From: Gammaproteobacteria bacterium
Lineage (GTDB): Bacteria; Pseudomonadota; Gammaproteobacteria; GCA-001735895
NCBI GenBank assembly: GCA_026989015.1
Contig: JALSKD010000148.1
Coordinates: 1 to 53,383 of the forward strand
Reading direction: 5' to 3'
DNA: 53,383 nt
The position numbers were made by a program, and so were the translations under genes. Shown one piece after another: positions 17,676-25,955 of this stretch (position 1 is the stretch's first letter; each line of letters begins with the position of its first letter). The notes under the pieces are model-generated. The model did no database searches and was not told the origin of the DNA. It was given only the letters and a program-made list of their open reading frames with translations.

Positions 17676-18917
17676 ATGGACTATTCGGATTTTGGCGAGC
17701 GTTTCCGGCGTCGCTCCGGCATCACCTTGCTGATGGAAGACCTGGCCGAAGGCCTCGCCCGCGACGATACGATCATGCTCGGCGGCGGCAATCCGGCGGC
17801 GATACCGGAAGCGCTGGAGGTCTTCCAGCGCAGCCTCGATCGCCTCAATGCCAGTGGCGAGTTGTTGCGCGCACTGTCCAACTATGACGGACCCCAGGGT
17901 CGGCAGGCCTTTCTCGAATCCCTGGCCGACTATTTCAATGCACGCTATGGCTGGGGGCTGAGCTGGCGCAATATTGCACTGACCCACGGCAGCCAGACCG
18001 CGTTTTTCGCCCTGTTCAACAGCTTTGCCGGGCGCCGCAACGGACGCATGCGGCATGTACTGTTGCCGATCACGCCGGAATACATCGGCTACAGTGATAT
18101 TGGCATCGAGGACGGAATGTTCGTCAGTCGCGAGCCGGAGATCAAGCGTCTCGAGGACGGTTTTTTCAAGTACCACATCGATTTCGACCGGGTGGAAATC
18201 ACGCCCGAGACCGGGCTGATCTGCGTGTCGCGTCCGACCAACCCCAGCGGCAATGTGCTGACCGACGATGAGTGCGCGCGGCTGGACTCCATGGCTCGCA
18301 AGGCGGGCGTTCCGTTGCTGATCGACAATGCCTATGGCACGCCGTTTCCGCACATCATATTCAACGAGGTAACGCCTTTCTGGAACGACAACAGCATCGT
18401 CTGCATGAGTCTGTCGAAACTGGGGCTGCCCGGTGTGCGTACCGGCATCGTGATCGCCAACGAAGAGGTGATTGCCCAGATGGCCAACATGACCGCAATC
18501 ACCAGCCTGTCACCCGGTGGGGTGGGACCGGTACTGGTGGAAGACCTGATGCGCAGCGGAGCACTGACGCGTCTGGCCGATGAAGTCATCCGTCCCTTTT
18601 ATCAGCAACGCTGCGCGCACACGGTCCGCTTGTTGCGCGAGGCCATCGACGATCCGCGGCTGCACATCCATCTGCCGGAGGGGGCGATCTTTCTTTGGCT
18701 CTGGTTCGAGGGACTGCCGATCGGCAGCCGTCAGCTCTACCGGGAGCTGAAAGAGGAGGGGTTGCTGGTCATTCCCGGCGCCTATTTCTTCCCCGGACAG
18801 GAAGTGCGGGAAGGCAGCCATGCAGACCAGTGCATCCGCATGAACTATGTGCAGGACGAAGCCGCACTTGCCCGCGGCGTGGAGATCCTGGCGCGGGTGT
18901 TGCGCCGCCATCGCTGA
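17676..18917 (+). CDS. avtA: Valine-pyruvate aminotransferase
   Basis: A 413-residue PLP enzyme (aminotransferase class I/II) that moves the amino group between valine, alanine and their keto acids in branched-chain amino-acid metabolism. The N-terminus GERFRRRSGITLLMEDL and IMLGGGNPAAIPEALE are characteristic of AvtA, followed by NYDGPQGR, PITPEYIGYSDIG, CVSRPTNPSGNVLTD, the DNAYGTPFP turn that contacts PLP, and the Schiff-base lysine K248 in CMSLSKLGLPGVRTG. Near-full agreement in length with the E. coli enzyme. The ATG at 17676 fits the family start; the preceding 140 bases are the structured leader. Confidence 0.95.
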   Translation: MDYSDFGERFRRRSGITLLMEDLAEGLARDDTIMLGGGNPAAIPEALEVFQRSLDRLNASGELLRALSNYDGPQGRQAFLESLADYFNARYGWGLSWRNIALTHGSQTAFFALFNSFAGRRNGRMRHVLLPITPEYIGYSDIGIEDGMFVSREPEIKRLEDGFFKYHIDFDRVEITPETGLICVSRPTNPSGNVLTDDECARLDSMARKAGVPLLIDNAYGTPFPHIIFNEVTPFWNDNSIVCMSLSKLGLPGVRTGIVIANEEVIAQMANMTAITSLSPGGVGPVLVEDLMRSGALTRLADEVIRPFYQQRCAHTVRLLREAIDDPRLHIHLPEGAIFLWLWFEGLPIGSRQLYRELKEEGLLVIPGAYFFPGQEVREGSHADQCIRMNYVQDEAALARGVEILARVLRRHR

Positions 18918-18939
18918 ACCGCGAAGACGGCGTTGACCG

Positions 18940-19068
18940 TCAGTCGCCGTGCTTCGCCTTGCCCACGAACATGATGACGAAAAACACCATCATGCCAAGT
19001 ATGAAGAGAATGGTGCCGAGCGAAAGCAGGCCGACCCAGTCGCTGAACAGGTTCTTGAAGACTTCCAT
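18940..19068 (-). CDS. DUF3149-type small membrane protein
   Basis: A 42-residue single-pass membrane peptide: MEVFKNLFSDWVGLLSLG, then a hydrophobic helix TILFILGMMVFFVIMFV and a charged tail GKAKHGD. The DxVGLLSL start plus one helix fits the DUF3149 family of short inner-membrane proteins of unknown role. The ATG at 19068 is preceded by GGGGGAA at a good distance; upstream in-frame starts add an unconserved tail. It lies last in the leftward run behind the cyclase gene, 128 bases away, and faces avtA tail to tail. Confidence 0.75.
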   Translation of the reverse strand: MEVFKNLFSDWVGLLSLGTILFILGMMVFFVIMFVGKAKHGD

Positions 19069-19196
19069 GGGTAGTTCCCCCGGTTGAGTGATCAATGCCG
19101 TCATTGTAGGGCGTTGTCCGGCAAGGGAATTGACCTTGGTCAAGAAGTTCCCTGACCGGTTGTATCAACCTATTCCTGCGGCTGTCGGCGGTCAAG

Positions 19197-21419
19197 TCAT
19201 TTGCTGCCGTGGGTGAATGTGCCGTCCCAGTCCTCGCCCGGGGGCGAGTGGCGGTAACGGGCGATGCGCTCCAGATAGAGGGCATAGAGCCGGCTGTGCG
19301 GATGTTCCCGTGACAGATTGTAGAAATCGACTTCTGCGCCGTCCCAGTCCTGGCGGCGGTAGGCACGCAGCGCCTGGCGATAGCGGTTCAGTTCGTCGCG
19401 GACAGCCGCATCGAGGTCGTTCTTGTGCCCCAGTGGTTCAAAGATGGCCACCGGTTCCTGCTTGCCCTTGACGCGCACCCGGTCCAGTTCGCGGAACACG
19501 AAGTCGGGCACCTGCTCCCGCGTGCTCTCGCTGACGATGATGTCGACACCATAGGCCTTGGTCAGTCCTTCCAGCCGGGAGCCCAGGTTCACCGCGTCAC
19601 CGAGTACCGTGTAGGCCACGCGGAACTCCGAGCCCATATTGCCCACATTCATGCTGCCGGTATTGATGCCGATGCCGATGCGGATCTCCGGCCAGCCGCG
19701 CTGACGGAATTCCCGCTGCAGGTCCTTCAGCGCGCGCATCATGTCGAAGGCGGCCTGCAGCGCATGACGGGCGTGGTTCTCGTCGGACAACGGGGCGCCC
19801 CAGAAGGCCATGATCGCATCGCCCATGTATTTGTCGATGGTGCCGCGGTGTTGATGGATGACGCGTGTCAGCGGAGTCAGCAGTGCGTTCATCAGCGCCG
19901 TCAGCTGTGTGGGCTCCAGGCCTTCGGAGATACTGGTGAAGCCGCGGACATCGGAGAACAATACGGTCAGTTCGCGGTTTTCTCCTTCCAGGGAAAACCG
20001 GTGGCCGCTCCGGTTCATCTCGTCCACCAGTTCCGGCGGGATGTAGTGACCGAACATCCGGGCCAGCCTGCGCTTGCCCCGGGATTCGGCGAAAAACCCC
20101 CAGGTCATGTGGAACACGAAGAGCAGGGCGATCAGTACCAGGGTTGATGCCAGCGGCAGGATCAGGTTGTACTGCCAGGCAATGACAGACAGAGCCAGTA
20201 CGCCCAGCGTGATGGCCACGGTTACCAGGGTGGCGGACAGGGGTGGCAGCCAGGTCAGGGCCGCGCCGAGGAGGATGGCGACCAGGATCAGCTGGAGGAA
20301 TTCGAAGCCGGTGACCCAGGCCGGATGATGACGGATGCGGCCGTCGAGTATGCCGGAGATGAGGTTGGCATGAACCTCGACCCCGGGGAAGACATTCTCC
20401 ACCGGTGTCGACCTCAGGTCGAGCAGCCCGGGTGCCGAGGTGCCGACCAGCACGATCTTGTCATGGAGCAGTTCGCGATCCGCACTGCCTTCGAGCACCT
20501 TCCAGGCAGAGACATAGGGAAAGCTGCCGCGCGGACCACGATAGGGCACGAAGACCGCGCCCTGTGGATCCACCGGAATGCGTGCATCGCCGAGGGCGAT
20601 GGTTTCCAGGGCGTAATAGCTCTGATCGTTTTCGCTGGCGATCAGCAGTTCGATGTCGGGTTGGCCCAGAACCAGGCGCGCGGTGGCGAGGGACAGGGCG
20701 TCGTACAGCCCGTCACCGTGGATCTGCACCAGCGGTACGCGGCGAAACACGCCGTCGTCATCGACGAAGGGGTTGTCAAAAAAGCCGCCGCTGGCCGCGG
20801 CCCGCTGCAATATCGGCAGATTGGCGCTGTAGCCGACGGCGCGGTTGATCGGCAGCCGCTCCTTCCACGGGCCGTCAACCCGGCTGATGGGTGGCGGCAG
20901 CAGGCCGGTGTCTCCGGAGCTGCCTTCCTCGATGCGCGACTTGAAGTAATACCCCAGTGTGACGGGCCGGCCTTCGAGGGCGCGGGCAAAACGCCGGTCG
21001 TAGTCGAGTTGGGGCAATAAGCGCTGCAGTTCGCTCAGGAACGCTTCGTCTCCGGCCAGCGGCCCGCGTGCAAGCCGACGGAGGGTATCGGCTCCGGAGC
21101 TCAGGTCCGGTTCACCAAACAGGATGTCGTAGCTGAGGCTGCGGATGCCGTAGTCGTCGAACAGACGCCGGGTAAGATCGGCCAAGCGGTAGCGGGGCCA
21201 GGGAAAGCGACCAATGCGGGCCAGGGATGCCTCGTCGATATCGACGATGACGATGCGCGTGTCGATGCCGCGTGGCAGCGTCAGGTTGAGACGGGTATCG
21301 TAGGTCCAGTTTTCCAGTTGCTGCAGGAAGGGATACCGGACCAGGCCGCTGAGCGGCGCCAGCAGGAACAGCAGGATGAGCAGGCTGACGGCGAGCCGGA
21401 CGATGCGCTGCAGCGGCAT
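19197..21419 (-). CDS. CHASE2-domain membrane adenylate cyclase (class III)
   Basis: A 740-residue sensor cyclase. One N-terminal helix (about 5-27) leads to a periplasmic CHASE2 domain (about 40-360, with RIVIVDIDEASLARIGRFPWPR, shortened here to the hallmark IDEASLARIGRFPWPR). Three membrane helices follow (about 370-440), then the cytosolic cyclase domain (about 480-650). Catalytic residues are complete: metal ligands D490 (LFSDVRGFTS) and D534, adenine-selecting K530 (TIDKYMGDAIMAFWG) and D608 (VLGDAVNLGSRLEGL), with N611 and R615. K plus D at the base-recognition sites indicates ATP, hence cAMP. A helical tail follows. It ends the kinase/phosphatase/FHA/cyclase gene group. Confidence 0.92.
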   Translation of the reverse strand: MPLQRIVRLAVSLLILLFLLAPLSGLVRYPFLQQLENWTYDTRLNLTLPRGIDTRIVIVDIDEASLARIGRFPWPRYRLADLTRRLFDDYGIRSLSYDILFGEPDLSSGADTLRRLARGPLAGDEAFLSELQRLLPQLDYDRRFARALEGRPVTLGYYFKSRIEEGSSGDTGLLPPPISRVDGPWKERLPINRAVGYSANLPILQRAAASGGFFDNPFVDDDGVFRRVPLVQIHGDGLYDALSLATARLVLGQPDIELLIASENDQSYYALETIALGDARIPVDPQGAVFVPYRGPRGSFPYVSAWKVLEGSADRELLHDKIVLVGTSAPGLLDLRSTPVENVFPGVEVHANLISGILDGRIRHHPAWVTGFEFLQLILVAILLGAALTWLPPLSATLVTVAITLGVLALSVIAWQYNLILPLASTLVLIALLFVFHMTWGFFAESRGKRRLARMFGHYIPPELVDEMNRSGHRFSLEGENRELTVLFSDVRGFTSISEGLEPTQLTALMNALLTPLTRVIHQHRGTIDKYMGDAIMAFWGAPLSDENHARHALQAAFDMMRALKDLQREFRQRGWPEIRIGIGINTGSMNVGNMGSEFRVAYTVLGDAVNLGSRLEGLTKAYGVDIIVSESTREQVPDFVFRELDRVRVKGKQEPVAIFEPLGHKNDLDAAVRDELNRYRQALRAYRRQDWDGAEVDFYNLSREHPHSRLYALYLERIARYRHSPPGEDWDGTFTHGSK

Positions 21420-21479
21420 GGAGCGTCTCCGGTGGGTGGTCGAAGCCGGTCCAGCGGACCGGCTGCGTTCCGGGGTGCC

Positions 21480-22199
21480 TCAGCGCGTATAGAACTCCAT
21501 CTTCACGCCGGCTACTTCAATGATGTCGTGGTCGTTGAGTCGGTGGGCATTGGAGCCGATCGGGCTGCCCGCGACCTTGGGCACGGTATTGTTGGGTCCG
21601 CCATCGACATGGATCAGGAAGAAGCCCTGAGGGCGGCGGGTGATGGCCGCCACCTGTACGCCGGGCTGGCCGATTGTGGTCAGGGCCTTCTTGAGTACCA
21701 GCTCCTTGCCGGCGTTGGCGCCGGAGAGCAGTTGCAGGCAGGCTTCCTTGCCTTCGGTACTGGAGGCCGATGCGGCGGCATTCTCCGATTGCAGCGCAGC
21801 GTTGATTTTCTGCACCGAGCGGTCGATCTCCTTGTCACCGGCCTGTTCCGGCATGCCGGCCTCGCCAGGCCGAATGATCATTGTCTGTTCGAAATCGCCT
21901 TCGGCCGCACCCTCGTTTTCGTACACCAGCTGAAACTTGCCCAGGGTGATGCGGTCGCCGTGCTCGAGTGCATGCTTCTTGATCAGCTTGCCGTTGACAT
22001 AGGTGCCGTTGGTGCTGCCCAGATCCTCGAGGAAGGAATCCTCCAGGATGGTGATTACCTGGGCGTGCTTGCCGCTCACCGACAGGTTGTCGATCTGGAT
22101 GTCGTTGCCGGGCTTGCGACCCAGGGTGGTGGTCTCCTTGGTCAGGGGATACTCCTGCCGCTCCCCGGCGCTCGATGTCATTACCAGTTTTGCAACCAT
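21480..22199 (-). CDS. FHA-domain phosphothreonine-reader protein
   Basis: A 239-residue cytosolic protein with an intact N-terminal FHA domain (about residues 18-92): LGRKPGNDIQI, LSVSGKHAQV and LGSTNGTYVNGKLI carry the expected phosphothreonine-binding residues. A linker follows with EGDFEQTMIIRPG, where T106 looks like a kinase target. A second, degenerate FHA-like domain fills residues about 155-239, ending DHDIIEVAGVKMEFYTR but lacking the usual SxNGT core. It lies between the PP2C gene and the CHASE2 cyclase gene, which suggests it reads phosphorylation by the neighbouring kinase. The ATG at 22199 fits the domain start; a longer frame upstream overlaps the PP2C gene. Confidence 0.88.
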   Translation of the reverse strand: MVAKLVMTSSAGERQEYPLTKETTTLGRKPGNDIQIDNLSVSGKHAQVITILEDSFLEDLGSTNGTYVNGKLIKKHALEHGDRITLGKFQLVYENEGAAEGDFEQTMIIRPGEAGMPEQAGDKEIDRSVQKINAALQSENAAASASSTEGKEACLQLLSGANAGKELVLKKALTTIGQPGVQVAAITRRPQGFFLIHVDGGPNNTVPKVAGSPIGSNAHRLNDHDIIEVAGVKMEFYTR

Positions 22200-22270
22200 C
22201 TTCTTTTCAGCCTCTTGTGTCGTTAGGGCAGGCCTTGCCTGCCCAGATGCAGTTGTCCCTGTTATCGGGC

Positions 22271-23092
22271 CTAGAACCATTCGATCAGTTTCTTGAACCA
22301 GCCTTTGGATTCCGAGAAATCCTCCTTCACCCGGCACAGGATGACCGAAATATTGTCCTTTCCGCCGTTTTGGTTTGCCTTTGTAATCAATTGCTTGGCG
22401 GCTTCTTCTAGATTATCACTAAATTCGGTGATAGTTAAGCTAATCTCGTCGTCCTCGATCAGATCGGTCAATCCATCGGAGCATAGCAGATAAATGTCCC
22501 CTTTCAGCACCAAGTCTTCCTGAAGATCGGCAGAAACCGTGGGATCGATGCCCAGTGCCTTGGTTACCAGGTTCTTGTTCAAGGACTTGCGCGCTTCTTC
22601 CGGAGTATAGAAGCCGCGGTCGATCAGTTCCTGCATCAGCGAGTGGTCCTTGGTCAACTGCTCCATCTGGCCTCCGCGCATGCGGTAGCAGCGGGAGTCG
22701 CCGATATGTGCCAGCGACAGCCGGTTGTCGTAGAACAGCAGGGTGACCACGGTCGTCCCCATGCCCCGCAATTCGGGGCCTTCGGCCGATTTGCGGTAGA
22801 CGCGGTCGTTGGCCAGTTCGATGGCGTCCTGGATACAGATCGATTCGAGGCTGAAGCCGGTGGCCGAATCCACCTGACCGCTACCGATGGCCGGCAGATG
22901 GGTCTGCACCTCTTCAATGATGGTATCCACGGTCATGCTGCTGGCGACTTCACCGCCGAGATGACCGCCCATGCCGTCGGCCAGCACCAGCAGGCCGAGC
23001 ACGCTGTCGTAGCCGATGCTGTCTTCGTTGCGGCGCCGCACCTTTCCGGTGTCGGTCAACCCGGCAATCTGGAGTTTGTCGCGGAGGTTCAT
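22271..23092 (-). CDS. PP2C-family Ser/Thr protein phosphatase
   Basis: A 273-residue metal-dependent phosphatase that should reverse the neighbouring kinase. All PP2C motifs are visible: RRRNEDSIGYD, LVLADGMGGHLGGE, MGTTVVTLLF, LAHIGDSRCYRMR, TKDHSLMQELIDRG, LLCSDGLTDLIEDDEI and GGKDNISVILCRV. The four metal-binding aspartates in these motifs are intact. Its ATG (23092) overlaps the kinase stop (ATGA), so kinase and phosphatase are translationally coupled. A stretch near 22380-22440 is more AT-rich than the rest of the gene. Confidence 0.94.
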   Translation of the reverse strand: MNLRDKLQIAGLTDTGKVRRRNEDSIGYDSVLGLLVLADGMGGHLGGEVASSMTVDTIIEEVQTHLPAIGSGQVDSATGFSLESICIQDAIELANDRVYRKSAEGPELRGMGTTVVTLLFYDNRLSLAHIGDSRCYRMRGGQMEQLTKDHSLMQELIDRGFYTPEEARKSLNKNLVTKALGIDPTVSADLQEDLVLKGDIYLLCSDGLTDLIEDDEISLTITEFSDNLEEAAKQLITKANQNGGKDNISVILCRVKEDFSESKGWFKKLIEWF

Positions 23093-25725
23093 GTGCGGAT
23101 CTTCAGGCGGCAGAGTTCGAGGTCATGGGCCAGATCTTCTCCCTTCTGGTAGCGTTCCGTCACCTGCTTGCTGAGCATGCGGTTGACGATGGCGGCCAGG
23201 CAGGAAGGGGCATCGGGGCGCAGATGGCGCAGATCCGGGGCGTCCTCGTTGGTGATCTTGAACATCAGGCTTGCCATGGATTCCGCCTTGAAGGGCAGGC
23301 TGCCGGTGATCAGCTGGTAGCCCATGACACCCAGGGAAAACAGGTCGGAACGCCCGTCCACCTTCTTGCCCGCCAGTTGTTCCGGTGACATGTAGGAGGG
23401 GGTGCCGAGTACCATGCCGGTCTTGGTCTTGCTCGAATCGGTGATGCGCGCGATGCCGAAGTCGGTCAGCTTCAGGGTGTCAGACTCGGGTTCGTACATC
23501 ACGTTGGCGGGCTTGATGTCGCGGTGGACGACATTCTGCCGGTGAGCGTAGTCGAGCGCCTGGGCGGCGCGAACCAGGATCGACACGACGCGGTCCAGCG
23601 GCAGCAGCCGGTCCGGTTTGGTGTATCGGCTCAGGTCATGGCCCTTGAGGAATTCCATGGCGATATAGGCGAGATCATGCTCCTCGCCGGCATCGTAGAT
23701 GGTGACGATATTCGGATGGCTGAGGCGGCCCGCGGTCTCGGCCTCGCGGAAGAAGCGCGACTTGACCTCGTCCAGTTCCTCGGGCTCGAACTCCTCGGCC
23801 AGCGCCAGGGTCTTGATCGCCACCACGCGACTGATCTTGGGGTCGCGGCCCAGATAAACCACGCCCATCGCACCCTTGCCGAGTTCCTTTTCGACCTGGT
23901 AGCGGCCAAGCATGGGTTTTTCCACGCTGCCGTCGTCGAGCAGCAGGGTGCCGCCCTTGTGACCGCCGCTGCCGAGCATGACGGTCTCGTCCATCTGGCG
24001 GGCCCGATCGGAGCGCTGGCGAATATCGCGGAAATCGGGGGCGTGTTTCGCCATGTACTGGTAGACACTGCCGGCCTTGTTGAACTGGCGTTTGCGCTCG
24101 AAATCCAGCGCCAGGCTGTAGAGGGCTTCCATGAGCTGATCGTCGAAGGCGCATTTGCGGAATTTCTCGAAGGCCATGTCCAGCTGGCCCTGCGACTGGA
24201 AGGCGATGCCCAGCATGCGGTTGGACTCGGAGGATTCCTCGTCGGAGCGTTGTTTGCCCCGCTCGGTCAGCAGGAAACGGCGGGTGGTGATCAGCAGATG
24301 GCCGGCCACCAGCAGAGCGGCCGGTGTCATCAGCTGGACCCACTGGGTCTGGGTCGTCATCAACAGGTAGTGGACGGTGACCAGGGCGAGCAGCAGTAAC
24401 AGAGTGACCGCGGCGGCGACGCCGGCCTTGAGCCGGGGCATCAGCAGCATCAGGTAGAGGGCCACCAGCAGAAAAGCGCCCAGCGTGGCCCAGATCCCCC
24501 ATTCGGGTTCGATGAAGAAATCCTCGTTGAGGATGCTCGACACCACATGGGCCAGCTCCAGCACTGGCGGCATGGCGGCGTCGACCGGTGTCACCTGAGC
24601 GGATCCGACGCCGGTGGCGGTGGCGCCGATCAGCACGATCTTGCCCGCGTACTTCTGCGGCGGGATCTTGCCGCTGTAAACATCGAAGAAGGAATCCATG
24701 GCAAAGGCCGGGCGCCCGTCCCTGCCGTTGGCGTAGTAGAAGGTCTTCATTAGCAGTTCGGGATCGGTCTTGATGCTCAGCGAACCCATTTCCACGCTCT
24801 CGCCTAGGTTCACCCGGATGTCCTCGACGCCGAGATTGAGGCTCTGTGCGGCCAGTTGCAGTGCGATCGACGGGTAGAAACGGTCATAGTGGCGCAGCAC
24901 CAGCGCCTCGGAACGGATCGCGCCGTCGATGTCAGGGATCAGATTGAGGTGGCCAATGGCCCGCGCCGGCTTGCCCACGGCAGGGATCGGGGGAATGGCG
25001 TCGAGGGTCGGCACCGGGAACAGGCCCTGGGCCTGGGCGTCGATGCGGTCGAAGATGTTGGGAATGGCATTGGCCAGCACATAGTCGGGCAGAGGCTGGT
25101 CGGGGCGCCCCCGCGGCTCACCGATGACGAAAGGCATGGCGAGCACCACATTGCCGGCATCGGCGATGGCGGCGGATAGCTTGCTGTCGGTGTCCAGCGC
25201 CTGCTCGGCCTCGATCAGCCGGGCCTTGAGGCCATCGATGTCGCGTGGCAGGCGGGTAGCAAGACTGGATTCGGCGAAGGTTTCCAGCAACGGCTTGATG
25301 CGGCGGTCGCCGCTGCGGGCCTGGAGCAGGGTGGTAAGGGTATCGATGTCGGCCGGAACCTCGCTGAAGCTGGCGTTGGAGACGAAATCGATCAGCTGCC
25401 GGATGTAGGCCATGCCCGGATCCTGCTGCGGTTCGAGGAAATAGACGGTCTCGCCGATCACCTTGGCGCCGCTCTCGGCCAGTCGTCGGATCATGTCGGC
25501 GTGGATGTCGCGCGGCCAGGGCCAGCGGCCGAGGTTGGCGATGCTGGCGTCGTCGATGGCGATCACGGCGACGCGATCCGAGGGTTGACGCTCGGTGGAA
25601 CGCACGCCCCAGTCGTAGGCGATGCGCTCCAGTCCCTGAAGAGCGGGAGTACCGGCTGCGAAAACGAAAACGGTGGTGATAGCGAGGCCGAGGAACCAGT
25701 CAGTGTTCCAGAATCGGGGTTTCAT
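23089..25725 (-). CDS. CHASE2-domain Ser/Thr protein kinase
   Basis: An 878-residue receptor kinase. Helix 1 (about 10-28) precedes a periplasmic CHASE2 domain (about 45-400; VAVIAIDDASIANLGRWPW). Three helices span about 410-480. A helical TPR-like linker (about 500-575) follows, then a Hanks-type kinase domain (about 608-870): P-loop LGKGAMGVVYLG, ATP-binding lysine K638 (VVAIKTL), catalytic HRDIKPANVM with D736, DFG D755 and the activation segment GTPSYMSPEQLAG. The arrangement differs from the PknB type, which is N-terminally kinase. The juxtamembrane MDETVML (T581) may be an autophosphorylation site. Its ATG has GGAGAG upstream. Confidence 0.94.
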   Translation of the reverse strand: MKPRFWNTDWFLGLAITTVFVFAAGTPALQGLERIAYDWGVRSTERQPSDRVAVIAIDDASIANLGRWPWPRDIHADMIRRLAESGAKVIGETVYFLEPQQDPGMAYIRQLIDFVSNASFSEVPADIDTLTTLLQARSGDRRIKPLLETFAESSLATRLPRDIDGLKARLIEAEQALDTDSKLSAAIADAGNVVLAMPFVIGEPRGRPDQPLPDYVLANAIPNIFDRIDAQAQGLFPVPTLDAIPPIPAVGKPARAIGHLNLIPDIDGAIRSEALVLRHYDRFYPSIALQLAAQSLNLGVEDIRVNLGESVEMGSLSIKTDPELLMKTFYYANGRDGRPAFAMDSFFDVYSGKIPPQKYAGKIVLIGATATGVGSAQVTPVDAAMPPVLELAHVVSSILNEDFFIEPEWGIWATLGAFLLVALYLMLLMPRLKAGVAAAVTLLLLLALVTVHYLLMTTQTQWVQLMTPAALLVAGHLLITTRRFLLTERGKQRSDEESSESNRMLGIAFQSQGQLDMAFEKFRKCAFDDQLMEALYSLALDFERKRQFNKAGSVYQYMAKHAPDFRDIRQRSDRARQMDETVMLGSGGHKGGTLLLDDGSVEKPMLGRYQVEKELGKGAMGVVYLGRDPKISRVVAIKTLALAEEFEPEELDEVKSRFFREAETAGRLSHPNIVTIYDAGEEHDLAYIAMEFLKGHDLSRYTKPDRLLPLDRVVSILVRAAQALDYAHRQNVVHRDIKPANVMYEPESDTLKLTDFGIARITDSSKTKTGMVLGTPSYMSPEQLAGKKVDGRSDLFSLGVMGYQLITGSLPFKAESMASLMFKITNEDAPDLRHLRPDAPSCLAAIVNRMLSKQVTERYQKGEDLAHDLELCRLKIRT

Positions 25726-25760
25726 GCGCTCTCCGGGCGAGGGCTTTTTTATTTCTTCTG

Positions 25761-25789
25761 ACTATATGTTTCAACGCGCCATTTTGCCA
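25761..25789 (-). promoter_or_regulatory. Possible promoter of the CHASE2 kinase operon
   Basis: On the minus strand a good -10 box TATAGT (25766-25761) has a poor -35 box TGGCAA (25789-25784) at 17 bases. It lies in the 230-base gap between the cyclic-nucleotide-binding rhodanese gene and the kinase gene, the only clear break in this leftward run. The gap holds no gene. Confidence 0.35.
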
Positions 25790-25955
25790 GCCGGAAACCG
25801 GAATAATGTGACGCTTATGGCGCTAATGGGCGCTGACGGCCTCGGATTCTGGTGTGTGGATGGTTTTTCGACCGTCTTACCGGTGCCTCTGGCTCCTGAT
25901 CGATGCGGGGGGAGCGCCCAGGATGACTGGGCAACGGCGGGCGGGCAGAGGGGAA

